Origin: Candidatus Aminicenantota bacterium
GTDB taxonomy: Bacteria; Acidobacteriota; Aminicenantia; Aminicenantales; UBA4085
Direction: 5' to 3'
DNA length: 50,383 nt
Assembly (NCBI GenBank): GCA_026393865.1
Contig: JAPKZI010000233.1
Location: forward strand, 1-50,383
The notes under the pieces: model-generated
What the model saw: only the letters and a program-made list of their open reading frames with translations
Database searches by the model: none
Told to the model about the DNA's origin: nothing
Program-made: the position numbers and the translations under genes
In this document: positions 16,880 to 25,704 of the stretch, piece by piece
Layout: each line of letters starts with the position of its first letter
How positions within the stretch are numbered: position 1 is the first letter of the stretch

Positions 16880-17002
16880 GACGCGGCGGCAGGGTTGGCC
16901 CCAAGGCCCCCATAGCGGAGGGGGGTCCCCTCGGCTTGGCCGCGGGGGGAACCGACGGGACTGGTTCCCCAGGGGGCCGGGGGCCAACCCTGCCGTCGCG
17001 TC
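16880..17002 (-). repeat. Repeat B, multi-stem element with 22-bp terminal inverted repeat
   Basis: Arms 16880-16901 and 16981-17002 are complementary over 22 bp with one G-T wobble. The core (16911-16972, read on the minus strand) matches the core of repeat A (30407-30466) on both sides of a central hairpin: 29 nt on one side and 19 nt on the other. The core holds GGGGAACC/GGTTCCCC. The outer arms share no sequence with those of repeat A. Confidence 0.85.
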
Positions 17003-17062
17003 GACCAGAGACTTCGCCGCCGAGAAGGACGGGGAGGAAACGGCGTTAAGAACCCGAGTCAA

Positions 17063-17163
17063 GGGACGAGCCTTCGGCTCGCCACTCGCCCGTGGCTTAT
17101 ATCCACGGGCGAGTACGGCGGAAGTGGACCCCCGGGCAAGCCCGGGGCCCCGGCCGCTGTCGG
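17063..17163 (+). repeat. Repeat C, three-hairpin element (copy 1; partner at 31866-31969)
   Basis: About 100 nt, roughly 95% identical to the reverse complement of 31866-31969. Three hairpins: GAGCC/GGCTC; ACTCGCCCGTGG/CCACGGGCGAGT (12 bp); and CCCGGGC/GCCCGGG. Differences fall mainly in loops. Confidence 0.88.
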
Positions 17164-17237
17164 GAGCGAGGCCGTTTCCAGATCTTGTCTATACGACGCG
17201 ACACAGAGAACGTTCGCCCGTATCGAGCGAGCCCTTC

Positions 17238-17266
17238 TTGCCAAAGGACCGGGCATCGACTATCAT
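17238..17266 (+). promoter_or_regulatory. Sigma-70-type promoter of the putative lipoprotein gene
   Basis: TTGCCA (17238-17243), 17-nt spacer, TATCAT (17261-17266). The predicted start near 17273 leaves a short leader with AAGGAGG (17275-17281). Confidence 0.6.
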
Positions 17267-17287
17267 GAGAGGAGAAGGAGGCCTTCC

Positions 17288-17860
17288 ATGAAACACGGAC
17301 GAAGATCGATAAGCGTGACCCTCGGCCTGGCGCTCCTCTCCTCCCTTCTCGCGTTCCACTCCGGGTGTAAAAACATGACCGAGCAGGAGATCAGGGCCGC
17401 CATGGAGATCGAGTTGCTGGACACGAAATGGGTGGCCAAAGAATACAAGGTCTGGCCGAACGCCAAATTGACCCTGGTCCCGACGGTCACCTTCCGGGTC
17501 AAGAATATCTCGGCGAAGCCGCTGACCTACGTCAATTTCAACGGCATTTTCAAGATCAAGGACGATGCCGAAAATCGGGGAGATCAATTCCTGGCGGCCA
17601 TCCGGAACAAGCCGGTCCTTCCCGGCGAATGGAGCGATCCCATCACCTTAAAGAGCAATTTCGGGGTCGAGGGCAACCGCCTGGCCGATTTTCAGAACAA
17701 TCCCCAGTGGAAAACCTTCTTCGTCAAGATCTTCATCCAGACGAGAGGATCGCAGCACGTTCTGTTCGCCGAATGGCCGATCTCGCGCAAGATCGATTTC
17801 AAGGAAGACCAGCCCGCCCACCAGGGAACGGACCAGAAACAAGAACCGGTCAAGAAGTAA
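17288..17860 (+). CDS. Putative lipoprotein, unknown function
   Basis: The 190-residue protein has an N-terminal hydrophobic signal ending SLLAFHSGC, a possible lipobox (Cys near residue 23) although His at -3 is atypical. The mature part has a beta-sandwich look: KLTLVPTVTFRVKNISAKPLTYVNFNGIF followed by LPGEWSDPITLKSNFG, similar in pattern to small Ig-like or LEA-type domains in exported proteins. The C-terminus is Lys/Gln-rich (HQGTDQKQEPVKK). AAGGAGG lies 6 nt before the ATG. It ends 9 nt from the stop of the convergent SurA-like gene. Function not recognised. Confidence 0.68.
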   Translation: MKHGRRSISVTLGLALLSSLLAFHSGCKNMTEQEIRAAMEIELLDTKWVAKEYKVWPNAKLTLVPTVTFRVKNISAKPLTYVNFNGIFKIKDDAENRGDQFLAAIRNKPVLPGEWSDPITLKSNFGVEGNRLADFQNNPQWKTFFVKIFIQTRGSQHVLFAEWPISRKIDFKEDQPAHQGTDQKQEPVKK

Positions 17861-17869
17861 GGAGAATGA

Positions 17870-18850
17870 TTATTTATCGGCCCCGAGCGGGTTGGGCTTG
17901 AGGATTTTGATAAAGCTCTTTTTCTTGAGATTGACGAGGAACTCGTTCAGTTTCAGGGCCTGTTTCTCGCCGAAGAGCCTGTTTTCGATCGTTTTTCGGG
18001 CCTCTTCGAACTCCAGCTGACGGCTGTCCTTCTTGTCCTCCGTCTTCATCAGATACCAGCCGTTTTTGGCCCTCACCCAGGGCGAGACCTCGCCCTTTTT
18101 CATTTTATCCAGCGCCTGCTGGAGCGTCGGATCAAGCTGGCCTTTCTTCATCGTCCCGAGATCGCCCTTGGACTCCTTGAGAGGCTCATCCGAAAACGTC
18201 CCGGAGATCTCCTCGAAATTCGCGCCGGCCTTGATCTTGTCCTCGATCTCTTTCTTCTTCGTCTCAAGCGCGGCCGCGTCCGCGTCGACGGCGCTAAGAT
18301 AAACCGCCCGGATCTTATACTCTTCGGGCTCGACGAACTCCGCCTTGTGCTTCTTGTAGAAATCGACGATCTCGGAGTCGTCCAGGACGATCGAGCGGTT
18401 CACTTCGGTGTCGACCACGATCCGCTGCATGATCATTTCCTCCAACTGCTTCAGCCAAGGATCCCATTCCAGCCCTTGGGCCTGAAGGGCCCGTTTCAGG
18501 TCGTCGTCGCTCGAAAGGTTGTTCTCCTTCTTGATGTTCTCGATCGTCGATTTCACCTGGTCGGCGACATTGTAGTTCTTCTCCTTGGCCATCTGGAGCA
18601 GGAGCATGTCGGTGATCATGGCGTCCATCAATCCGGGCTTGAGCGACTCCATGTATTTGTCGAGCTCCGCCCCCTGCAGCTGGGCCCGGGCCGTCTGAAC
18701 TCGTGAGTCATATTCGCGTTTGTAATGGGATAAGGTGATCACCTCGTCGTTGACGATGGCCACGATCTCCTCGACGACCTCCTGGGCCAGGCCGAGGGCG
18801 GCGGCCATGCCGAGAGCGGCCAACAACAGCCTCGTTCTTTTTTTGATCAT
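17870..18850 (-). CDS. surA: SurA-like periplasmic peptidyl-prolyl cis-trans isomerase
   Basis: The 326-residue protein has a signal peptide (RLLLAALGMAAALGLA), the SurA N-domain start EIVAIVNDEVITLSHYKREY, a long helical region (about 60-170), and a single parvulin domain (about 175-280; EYKIRAVYLSA, GTFSDEPLKESKGDLGTMKKGQL, KNGWYLMKTE). SurA proteins escort unfolded outer-membrane proteins through the periplasm; here only one parvulin domain is seen, against two in E. coli. It overlaps the upstream isomerase gene by 4 nt. The several beta-barrel proteins in this window are the kind of clients it would serve. Confidence 0.87.
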   Translation of the reverse strand: MIKKRTRLLLAALGMAAALGLAQEVVEEIVAIVNDEVITLSHYKREYDSRVQTARAQLQGAELDKYMESLKPGLMDAMITDMLLLQMAKEKNYNVADQVKSTIENIKKENNLSSDDDLKRALQAQGLEWDPWLKQLEEMIMQRIVVDTEVNRSIVLDDSEIVDFYKKHKAEFVEPEEYKIRAVYLSAVDADAAALETKKKEIEDKIKAGANFEEISGTFSDEPLKESKGDLGTMKKGQLDPTLQQALDKMKKGEVSPWVRAKNGWYLMKTEDKKDSRQLEFEEARKTIENRLFGEKQALKLNEFLVNLKKKSFIKILKPNPLGADK

Positions 18851-19824
18851 GATTCGATCCTTTGGTATGTAAAGGGCAGATTTTCGGGGAGCGCCTTCCA
18901 GTCCATGGAGGCCTTCAGTTCTTCGAGGTGCGCGGCGATAGCCTCTTGGTTTTTCTCATCGGCGAGCTTGGTCCGGATGAACGGCGCGGCGTCGGCCGGA
19001 CCGACCAGGCGGGCTTCGAATTTCCTGTCCAGACGGAAAATGTGGAAGCCGTAGGTGGACTCGACGACCCGGCCGATCTCCCCCTCTTTCATGGGGAAGA
19101 TGACCTTCTCCAGCTCGGGCGGGAGCTGCCCGGCGCTGAACACGCCCATGACCCCGCCTTTCGACGCCTCCGGCCCGGTCGAGGCCGTCCGGGCCATAGC
19201 CCGGAACTCCTCTTCCGAGGCGTTCTTCAGCCGGTCCCGGACCTCGCTGGCCCGGCCCGCCGAGGCGAGCAGGATCTGGCTGACCTGGACCTTCTCCGGC
19301 ATCAGATAGTCACCCTTGTGCAGGCTGTAGTAAGCAGCGATCTCTTTGTCGTCGACCCGGAGATCCTTGACCAGAAGGAAGAGGTATTTCTCGACGAGAA
19401 GTCTTTCGGTCAGGACCGCCTGGTCCGTCATCAGCGATTTATTGTCCTCGGTCCCCATGGAGATCTCGAGCTTTTTCAGGTAGCTCGCCTTCTCGCCGTC
19501 GCTCAAGGCGACGCCTCCGGCCTGGGCGCGTTTGATGAAGAGACGCTCCTCGATGAAGCTGTCATAGAGCCGGCTCAGCACGGCCGCCGAAAGCGAAGCG
19601 CTGGAGTCGCCGGCGGCGAGACGGACGTATTTATCGAAATCCGCGTTGGTGAAGGTCGTTCCCTCAACCTCGAGGATGATGCGGCCCCGCTTCTGCGGAT
19701 CGGCCGACGGCGATGGATCCGCCCCGGCCCCGCCACCGTCCTTGCGGCAGCCCATGGAAAGGAGAAAAAAAAGTCCTGCCATCACGGCCACGAGCACTTT
19801 CCGGGCGTTCCGATCGTCTCTCAT
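18847..19824 (-). CDS. PpiC/PrsA-like parvulin isomerase, lipoprotein
   Basis: The protein (325 residues from ATG 19824) carries a lipoprotein signal: VLVAVMAGLFFLLSMGC, with LSMGC a good lipobox (Cys near residue 25). A SurA/PrsA-type helical chaperone region (VEGTTFTNADFDKYVRL onwards) precedes a parvulin domain at about 190-290 (VSQILLASAG, KGGVMGVFSAGQLPPELEK, GFHIFRLDRK). It probably acts as a membrane-anchored foldase. A TTG five codons upstream is open but the ATG at 19824 is more likely. It follows mfd in the same direction and overlaps the SurA-like gene, so the three genes form an operon; an internal promoter is present at 19843-19871. Confidence 0.85.
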   Translation of the reverse strand: MRDDRNARKVLVAVMAGLFFLLSMGCRKDGGGAGADPSPSADPQKRGRIILEVEGTTFTNADFDKYVRLAAGDSSASLSAAVLSRLYDSFIEERLFIKRAQAGGVALSDGEKASYLKKLEISMGTEDNKSLMTDQAVLTERLLVEKYLFLLVKDLRVDDKEIAAYYSLHKGDYLMPEKVQVSQILLASAGRASEVRDRLKNASEEEFRAMARTASTGPEASKGGVMGVFSAGQLPPELEKVIFPMKEGEIGRVVESTYGFHIFRLDRKFEARLVGPADAAPFIRTKLADEKNQEAIAAHLEELKASMDWKALPENLPFTYQRIES

Positions 19825-19842
19825 CTTTATGATTATCAATTC

Positions 19843-19871
19843 ATTATACGATAATTCTATAACTCCTTCAA
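19843..19871 (-). promoter_or_regulatory. Promoter at the end of mfd for the two isomerase genes
   Basis: Minus strand TTGAAG (19866-19871), 17-nt spacer, TATAAT (19843-19848). It overlaps the mfd stop; start near 19836 would give a very short leader before ATG 19824. Confidence 0.55.
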
Positions 19872-22800
19872 GACGGCGATCGTTTCACGGAGGAAATCCT
19901 CGTCCCGCTTGGCCTGAAGGGCCAGGCTCATCACGCCCTGGGGGGTCAGGGACCCGGCGTAGCGGTTGAGGAGCGCCGTCATCCGCCCGAGCTGGGCGGC
20001 CGTTGAAGGCAGGAATTTGAAGATGACCCGTCCATCCATCCGGTCAACTGCCTTGATTTTCAGGCGCTGGGCCAACAGCTTGATCCGGCCGTACTGGCAG
20101 AGGTTGCGCACGCTCCGCGGCGGGGGGCCGAAGCGGTCCTGGATCTCGTCTTCGACGGCTTGGATCTCCTCCAAAGCGTCCGCCGACGAGATCCGCTTGT
20201 AGAGGTTGAGCCGGAGATTCATTTGGGGCAGGTAGTCTTCCGGGATCTGGATGTCAACCTTGAGGTTGATTTCGCTCTTGACCTCCTCGACGATCTCGCC
20301 TTTGAGCTCGCGGATGGTCCGTTCGAGGAGGTGGACGAAATATTCGAAGCCGACGGCCTCCATCGTTCCGTGCTGTTCGGCGCCGAAGACATTGCCGGCG
20401 CCGCGGATCTCCAGGTCTTTCATGGCCAGTCGGAATCCGGAGCCGAGCTCGCTGAATTCTTTGAGCGCCTCAAGACGGCGTTTGGCCAGCGGCGTCAGCT
20501 CGTTGAAGGGGGGAACGAGAAAGTAGGCGAACGCCTGGCGGGACGAGCGGCCGACCCGGCCGCGGAGCTGGTACAGCTGGGCCAACCCGAAATGGTCCGC
20601 CCGGTGGACGATGAGCGTGTTGACCAGGGGGATGTCGATGCCGTTCTCGATGATCGTCGTCGAGACCATGACATTATAGGCCCGGTCGATGAAATCGATC
20701 ATCCGTTTTTCGAGCTCGAGGGGACGCATCTGGCCGTGAAGGGTCACCACCCGGGCCTGAGGGACCCATTTCTCGATGAGTCCGGCCATGTGCTCCATCT
20801 CCTCGATCTTGTTGAAGATATAATAGACCTGTCCGCCGCGCGCGAGCTCCTGCTTGACCGCGGTCGCGATCAGCTTCGGGCTGAACGTGGTCACGACCGT
20901 GTGGACGGCCAGCCGGTCCTTGGGCGGGGTCTCGATCAGGCTGATGTCGCGCAGTCCGGCCAGGGAAAAGTTGAGAGTCCGGGGGATGGGCGTCGCCGTC
21001 AGGGTCAGGACGTCGATGTGCGCCTTCATCTGCTTGATCTTCTCCTTGTGCTTGACGCCGAACCGCTGCTCCTCGTCGACGACGAGAAGCCCCAGGTCGA
21101 AGAATTCGACGTCCATGGAGAGGATCCGGTGGGTGCCGATGACGACGTCGACCAGCCCCTTTTTCACGTCCTCGACGATCTTCTGCTGTTCGGCTTTCGA
21201 CTGGAGCCGGGTGAGTTCCGCGACGCGGACGGGGAACAGAACAAAGCGGCTCGAGAACGTCTTCATGTGCTGGCTGGCCAGGACGGTGGTCGGGCAGAGG
21301 ACCGCGACCTGCTTCCCGTCCATGACCGCCTTGAACGCGGCGCGCATGGCGACCTCGGTCTTGCCGTAGCCCACGTCGCCGCAGAGCAGCCGGTCCATGG
21401 GGGAATCCGCTTCCATGTCGGCCTTGATCTCCCCGATGGAGCGGTGCTGATCTTCGGTCTCCTCGAATTCGAACGTCTTCTCGAACTCGGTCTGCCACTG
21501 CCCTTCGGGGCTGAAGCCGAAGCCCTTGAGGGCCTTGCGCCGGGCGTACAGTTCCAGCAGCTCCTTGGCCAGTTTTTCGACGGCTTTCTTCGTCCGCGTC
21601 TTGGTCTTCTGCCAGGTATTGGCGCCCAGTTTGTCGAGGGGAGGAAGAATCGCTCCGACCTGAGCGTATTTCTGGACCAAATTCAGGTCCTCGACGGGGA
21701 CGAAGAGCTTGTCCTCGTCGCGGTAATGGAGCTCCATGAACTCCCGCGGCCGTCCGTCCACGTCCATTCTGAGGAGCCCGTCGAACCGGCCGATCCCGTA
21801 GTCCGCGTGGACGATATAATCGCCGGCCCTGAGGTCCTGGAACTGGGTGAGCGAGGGCCGGACCGAGGGGCGGCTGACGACGACCTTCTCCTCGGTAATG
21901 ATGTCGGACTCGGCGAAGAACGAGATCTTCTCCCTCGGGAATCCGAAGCCCCGGCCGAGGTCGCCGACGACGAGGAGGATCTCCCCGCCCCGGGGCGCCT
22001 CGAGCGGCGAGTCCGCTTCGCGGCTTTCGATATCGTTCTGGGCGAGGAGTCCGGCGATCTTTTTCCGGACGGCCGGACTCGTCAGAAAAATATAACAGCG
22101 GTCTCGTTCCCGCTGAAGGCGGCGGACGTAATCGAGGAAGAAGGGGATCTTGTTGTCGAAGCGCGGGACGGACTGGAACGAGAAGTGGAACTCCGGCTCT
22201 ATCCCCCCCGATTCGAGAGCTTCCGAACGGACGGCCGTCTCCCGGATCTCCCGCCACAACGAATCGGGAGAGAGATCGATCCTTTCTTCCCCGGGCCGCG
22301 GATCGACCTGAGCCTCATCCCATTCCTTCTCGACGTCCTCCGCGTGATCGATGATGAAGACCGGGTCGTCGAGGTAGGCGGTAAAAGGCACGGACGAGAC
22401 GGCCGGACCCGCGCTTTCCAGGAGCGAGGGGATCAAGGCGCTGTCCAGACGGCGGAGGGATCGCTGCGTCGAGGGATCGAATTCCCGGATCGAGGCGATC
22501 TCGTCTCCGCTGAATTCGACGCGGTACGGCGCCTTCTGCCAGGGCGGGAAAACGTCCACGATCCCCCCTCGGCCGGCGTATTCGCCGCGGAATGAAATGA
22601 GGTCCTCGCGGACATAGCCGTATTCGTCCAAGGTCCGCAGGAAGCGGTCCCGCCCATGAAGGGCGCCCTTGTCCAACCTCAGGAAGAGCCCGGGGAGATC
22701 CGGGGGAGCGGGGAAAGGCCGGAGAAGGCCGAAGAGATTGGTTACGATGAGCGACGGCCGCCGGTGAAGGAGGTCATAAAAGAAGCGCATCCGGGACGAG

Positions 22801-23105
22801 ATCGCTTCGAGGGAAGGGGGCGCGTCCCGGGAGGGGCCCTCCGTCAAAGGAGGAAGGGCTTTGGCCCGCTTGGGAGACCGGAGCTGGGCCAGGAAAAACA
22901 GGCTCTGTTCTTCCATCCCGGTCAGGGACAATTCCGCGGGCTGGATGTAAACGATGGTTTTCGGGAGTGTCTGGGCCAACGTGGCCAGAAAAAAAGGCTT
23001 GGCCGCCGCGGCGAGGCCGGAGATGCGGAGGCCTCGGCTCTCCTTCTCCAGTTCCCGGACGAGCGCCTTGAACTCGGGAACGTCTTTGAGAAAGTCGAGG
23101 CTCAT
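19857..23105 (-). CDS. mfd: Transcription-repair coupling factor Mfd
   Basis: The 1082-residue protein is full length. Order: UvrB-homology N-domain (about 1-290), RNA-polymerase-interacting CarD-like domain (about 440-510; GDYIVHADYGIGRF, RDEDKLFVPVEDL), a superfamily 2 helicase with Walker A GDVGYGKTEVA, DEEQ box and LTATPIPRT, the second helicase domain (QLRGRVGRS) and the TRCF C-domain. Mfd pushes stalled RNA polymerase off lesions and recruits UvrA. The start has no Shine-Dalgarno, and TATAAT lies only 15 nt before the ATG, so the mRNA may be almost leaderless. It is followed by two isomerase genes, an arrangement also known from other phyla. Confidence 0.96.
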   Translation of the reverse strand: MSLDFLKDVPEFKALVRELEKESRGLRISGLAAAAKPFFLATLAQTLPKTIVYIQPAELSLTGMEEQSLFFLAQLRSPKRAKALPPLTEGPSRDAPPSLEAISSRMRFFYDLLHRRPSLIVTNLFGLLRPFPAPPDLPGLFLRLDKGALHGRDRFLRTLDEYGYVREDLISFRGEYAGRGGIVDVFPPWQKAPYRVEFSGDEIASIREFDPSTQRSLRRLDSALIPSLLESAGPAVSSVPFTAYLDDPVFIIDHAEDVEKEWDEAQVDPRPGEERIDLSPDSLWREIRETAVRSEALESGGIEPEFHFSFQSVPRFDNKIPFFLDYVRRLQRERDRCYIFLTSPAVRKKIAGLLAQNDIESREADSPLEAPRGGEILLVVGDLGRGFGFPREKISFFAESDIITEEKVVVSRPSVRPSLTQFQDLRAGDYIVHADYGIGRFDGLLRMDVDGRPREFMELHYRDEDKLFVPVEDLNLVQKYAQVGAILPPLDKLGANTWQKTKTRTKKAVEKLAKELLELYARRKALKGFGFSPEGQWQTEFEKTFEFEETEDQHRSIGEIKADMEADSPMDRLLCGDVGYGKTEVAMRAAFKAVMDGKQVAVLCPTTVLASQHMKTFSSRFVLFPVRVAELTRLQSKAEQQKIVEDVKKGLVDVVIGTHRILSMDVEFFDLGLLVVDEEQRFGVKHKEKIKQMKAHIDVLTLTATPIPRTLNFSLAGLRDISLIETPPKDRLAVHTVVTTFSPKLIATAVKQELARGGQVYYIFNKIEEMEHMAGLIEKWVPQARVVTLHGQMRPLELEKRMIDFIDRAYNVMVSTTIIENGIDIPLVNTLIVHRADHFGLAQLYQLRGRVGRSSRQAFAYFLVPPFNELTPLAKRRLEALKEFSELGSGFRLAMKDLEIRGAGNVFGAEQHGTMEAVGFEYFVHLLERTIRELKGEIVEEVKSEINLKVDIQIPEDYLPQMNLRLNLYKRISSADALEEIQAVEDEIQDRFGPPPRSVRNLCQYGRIKLLAQRLKIKAVDRMDGRVIFKFLPSTAAQLGRMTALLNRYAGSLTPQGVMSLALQAKRDEDFLRETIAVLKEL

Positions 23106-23125
23106 GGGACCAACGTCCCATTATA
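23105..23125 (-). promoter_or_regulatory. TATAAT box and palindrome at the mfd start
   Basis: Minus strand TATAAT (23120-23125) is followed by the hairpin/palindrome TGGGAC-GTTG-GTCCCA (23105-23120), which ends at the A of the ATG. No convincing -35 box. The palindrome would cover the transcription start, suitable for an operator or for an mRNA hairpin. Confidence 0.45.
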
Positions 23126-23216
23126 CTAAAAATTCGCGGGCACTTTCCGAATTCCAGGCGGAGGCACGACGAAAGGGGGCTCTTTCCGGATTTGTTATGT
23201 GTCCGAAATGCTCCGG

Positions 23217-23747
23217 TCAGAAGATGATGCCGGCGCCGAGTTCGATCCCTCCGACGTCGAACTGGAAATCCGCCGGTTTCATCTTGCAGGACGAATAGGC
23301 GACATGGACGTCGATGCCGAAGCCCTTGGCCAGATAGAGCGTCAGCCCGGCTTTCCCGACGAATCCGACGCCGTTCCCGCTCACCTCGCCGATTTCGTTC
23401 GATTCATTAAAGAGATTATATCTGGCCCCGGCGCCGATATAGGGCTCGATCTTCCCCGTCAGGAACCTGTAGCGCAGCCCCGCTCCGATCGGGATGAGGG
23501 TCAGCTTGGTTTCCTCTTTGGAGTAGGACAAACTTCCCGTTTTGGCGTAATAACCGCCGTCCAGCCAGAGGTCCAGCCCCTTGAAGAGGTTGAACGCAAT
23601 TTCCGCACCGTACTTCCAGCCCCCTCCGTAAATGGATTTGAAATCCTTATCCGACGGCGAAAAATAGATCGCTTTGAGGCCGACCGAGGCCGATGCCGCG
23701 ACGGAGATCAGGCCGGCCATCAGTCCGGCGATGATGATTTTTTTCAT
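23217..23747 (-). CDS. Outer-membrane beta-barrel protein (paralogue of barrel half at 4894-5763)
   Basis: The 176-residue protein has a Sec signal (MKKIIIAGLMAGLISVAASA) and a barrel of about eight amphipathic strands, ending in GAGIIF with C-terminal Phe. It shares motifs with the barrel at 4894-5763: KSIYGGG, GGYYAKTG, YIGAGARYN, CKMKPADF. The ATG at 23747 is preferred over an upstream GTG (23774) because GGAGATAG precedes it and it begins the signal peptide. The gene starts 23 nt after the upstream metalloprotease stop. No SH3 domain is present here, unlike its paralogue. Function unknown. Confidence 0.8.
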   Translation of the reverse strand: MKKIIIAGLMAGLISVAASASVGLKAIYFSPSDKDFKSIYGGGWKYGAEIAFNLFKGLDLWLDGGYYAKTGSLSYSKEETKLTLIPIGAGLRYRFLTGKIEPYIGAGARYNLFNESNEIGEVSGNGVGFVGKAGLTLYLAKGFGIDVHVAYSSCKMKPADFQFDVGGIELGAGIIF

Positions 23748-23770
23748 GGTTCTATCTCCTTCCCCGCCGC

Positions 23771-25594
23771 TCAATGGATCACAATGACGGCCGGATCGCC
23801 TTCCCGCGGCTCATTATTCACGGCGACGATGTGATAGGTGTATTCCTTGGCTCCGTCCACTCCCCGATGCCAGAGGGTGAAGGTATTCGCGTCGAGCGAG
23901 GCGACCTCCGTCCGCTGCCCGTTGTCGACCTGGTAGATCTTATAGCTTAAGATGTTCACGTTGTTGGGATTGGCCGCGAAGGTGATGATATTGATGTATT
24001 CGGCCTGGGAGAGGGAACGGTTCAGGACTTTTTCGCCCGCCGCCTCCGCCGGAGCATAGATGATCCGTTGGAAGACCGCCGCTATGGATTTGTCCCGGTC
24101 CAAGGTGATGTCGATCGGATTCTGCGAGCCCGTGGCACTTCCCGACCAGTTGAGGAACCGGTAATTCGCGTTCGGCAGGGCCGTGACCCGGACGATGGAA
24201 TCGGTGTTGTAAGTGTAAATCCCCGGAGCGGGATTAGTCGTCCCTCCCGAGCCGGCCGAGATCGTTAGCGTGTTCGTCCCCGCTTCCGAGCGATAATTGG
24301 AGATGACCGTTTTGATCTCACGAAGCGATCGGGCGTTGTCTCCGTCAGCGGCATTGCCGGTCGGCGTTCCTTTATAATTGACGCTGGGGTTCGAGAAATA
24401 TTCGACCTGGGTGGGAATGACTCCGCCGAAATCGTCCTTATAGGACATGATCGAACAGTACTTGTTGCCGTCGTTACCCACCCAGCGCCACCCGGCCGAA
24501 TAGGAGAAAAGTCCATTCCAAGTTTCACCTGGTTGACCTTTCCGGTGGCCGCAGCCCATGTTGTGACCCATTTCGTGGATCGTCGTGGTCGTCCAGCTGA
24601 TCTGCTGGATCCGGCCCACGCTAAAAGCATAAGCGGGAGATCCCGCCGGGTTCAAGAGCAAGTAGCCGAGGCCGCCGTAATCATCCGTTTTCGTGAGCAG
24701 ATGGACCAGATCCGCCCCATAGGTATTCCGCCACGTGTGGACCTGGTCCAGATAGCCGTCATTGGGATTTTGGAGGCGGGCCAGGTCCGTGTTGGAATTT
24801 CCTGTATCCGCATAATCGATGAGAGCGGAATAGACCAGCCGCATGGTGATGTCGGTGAGGCTGTTGTCCATGCCCAGTTGGGCCAATTGCATCGCCAGCG
24901 AGACGTAATTATTGATCCCGCTCGCGGCGTTGGCGTAATCACGGGCGGCCGGCGTGTAGGGGAGCATGACATCGATCCGGGTCTTGGCGGCCGCGGGCGG
25001 CGCGGCTCCCAAAGGCGGCAGGACAGGCCCGGATGGAGATGACGAAGGTGGAATGAGCGGAGGGCCGCCGGGGAGAGAGACCCGGGCGCCCGGCGCGAAT
25101 TCCTGGATGATGTGGGTTTGCCCGCCCTCCACGCAGGAGATCTCGTATTCCCGCCGCTCGGGCAGGACGAGAAGGCCGAGCGACCGGCCTTTGTCCGAAG
25201 AGAGGAGCAGATATCCATCCGAATCCTGGATCCGGGCCCGGACGGCCAGGACGCCGTTGACGTCGGTCTCAACACGGTCGATCGTCCCGAGAGCGGCGCC
25301 GTCCTCGAACGGCGAAATAAAGAGCCGGTCGCCGACGGCCACGCCTCCATCCTCCGAAAGCAGGGGATTGATCGCTACGGCCCGATAGCGCGAAGCCTGA
25401 GGAGCTATAGGCTCGGCTCCCGCCCGCTCGGCGCCGGCGGCCGTGAACAAGGGGATCCATTTCGGCCCGTCGCTTCCGGGCGGCCGGCCTTTGACCTGCA
25501 TGTTCGCGAAAGAGGCGAAGGCCAGTCCGGCAATCAGCAAGATCCCCAGCATCAGATAAATTCTCGTTTTCGGAAAAAACGACATTCTCGGCAT
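23771..25594 (-). CDS. Secreted reprolysin-like (metzincin) metalloprotease with C-terminal repeat and FN3-like domains
   Basis: The 607-residue protein has a signal anchor (IYLMLGILLIAGLAFASFA), a prodomain (about 30-200), and a metzincin domain with HEMGHNMGCGH (residues 340-350, HExxHxxGxxH, three zinc His and Glu341) and the Met-turn CSIMSYKD. This pattern matches reprolysin-like M12/peptidyl-Asp peptidases, a different clan member from the M6 protein at 5778. The C-terminal 200 residues, however, follow the same plan: a bacterial-repeat module (TLTISAGSGGTTNPAPGIYT, LNWSGSATGSQNP, DRDKSIAAVF), then an FN3-like sandwich (NRSLSQAEYINIITFAANP). The start ATG 25594 has GGGAG upstream. It pairs with the barrel gene downstream. 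Substrate unknown. Confidence 0.84.
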   Translation of the reverse strand: MPRMSFFPKTRIYLMLGILLIAGLAFASFANMQVKGRPPGSDGPKWIPLFTAAGAERAGAEPIAPQASRYRAVAINPLLSEDGGVAVGDRLFISPFEDGAALGTIDRVETDVNGVLAVRARIQDSDGYLLLSSDKGRSLGLLVLPERREYEISCVEGGQTHIIQEFAPGARVSLPGGPPLIPPSSSPSGPVLPPLGAAPPAAAKTRIDVMLPYTPAARDYANAASGINNYVSLAMQLAQLGMDNSLTDITMRLVYSALIDYADTGNSNTDLARLQNPNDGYLDQVHTWRNTYGADLVHLLTKTDDYGGLGYLLLNPAGSPAYAFSVGRIQQISWTTTTIHEMGHNMGCGHRKGQPGETWNGLFSYSAGWRWVGNDGNKYCSIMSYKDDFGGVIPTQVEYFSNPSVNYKGTPTGNAADGDNARSLREIKTVISNYRSEAGTNTLTISAGSGGTTNPAPGIYTYNTDSIVRVTALPNANYRFLNWSGSATGSQNPIDITLDRDKSIAAVFQRIIYAPAEAAGEKVLNRSLSQAEYINIITFAANPNNVNILSYKIYQVDNGQRTEVASLDANTFTLWHRGVDGAKEYTYHIVAVNNEPREGDPAVIVIH

Positions 25595-25704
25595 GAGCGT
25601 TCTCCCTTCTTTTTGTTTTATTAACACAATTTAAAAGCAAATGCAAAAAAAACCGGCGGCGCGGGTCCGGGACCGACTCCAGGGCCTCACTCGATCCGAT
25701 AAAG

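Larger units (their letters stand above)
16506..17237. other. Gene-free repeat island
   Basis: About 730 bp between two divergent genes holds no convincing gene. It contains repeat D (16548-16605), two simple hairpins (16626-16648 and 16681-16694), repeat B (16880-17002) and repeat C (17063-17163). Open frames crossing it have the composition of hairpin DNA and no recognisable domain. Confidence 0.75.

Noticed and set aside
16880..17002. Integron attC site
   Set aside because: Repeat B has a long stem but lacks the conserved attC core sites and no integrase or cassette array is present.
17063..17163. Coding of a short Pro/Arg peptide across repeats C and C'
   Set aside because: The open frames arise from hairpin DNA; no ribosome site, and frames differ in length and ends between copies.
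20160..22595. Long open frame antisense to mfd
   Set aside because: Same reason; Mfd motifs on the other strand are unambiguous.
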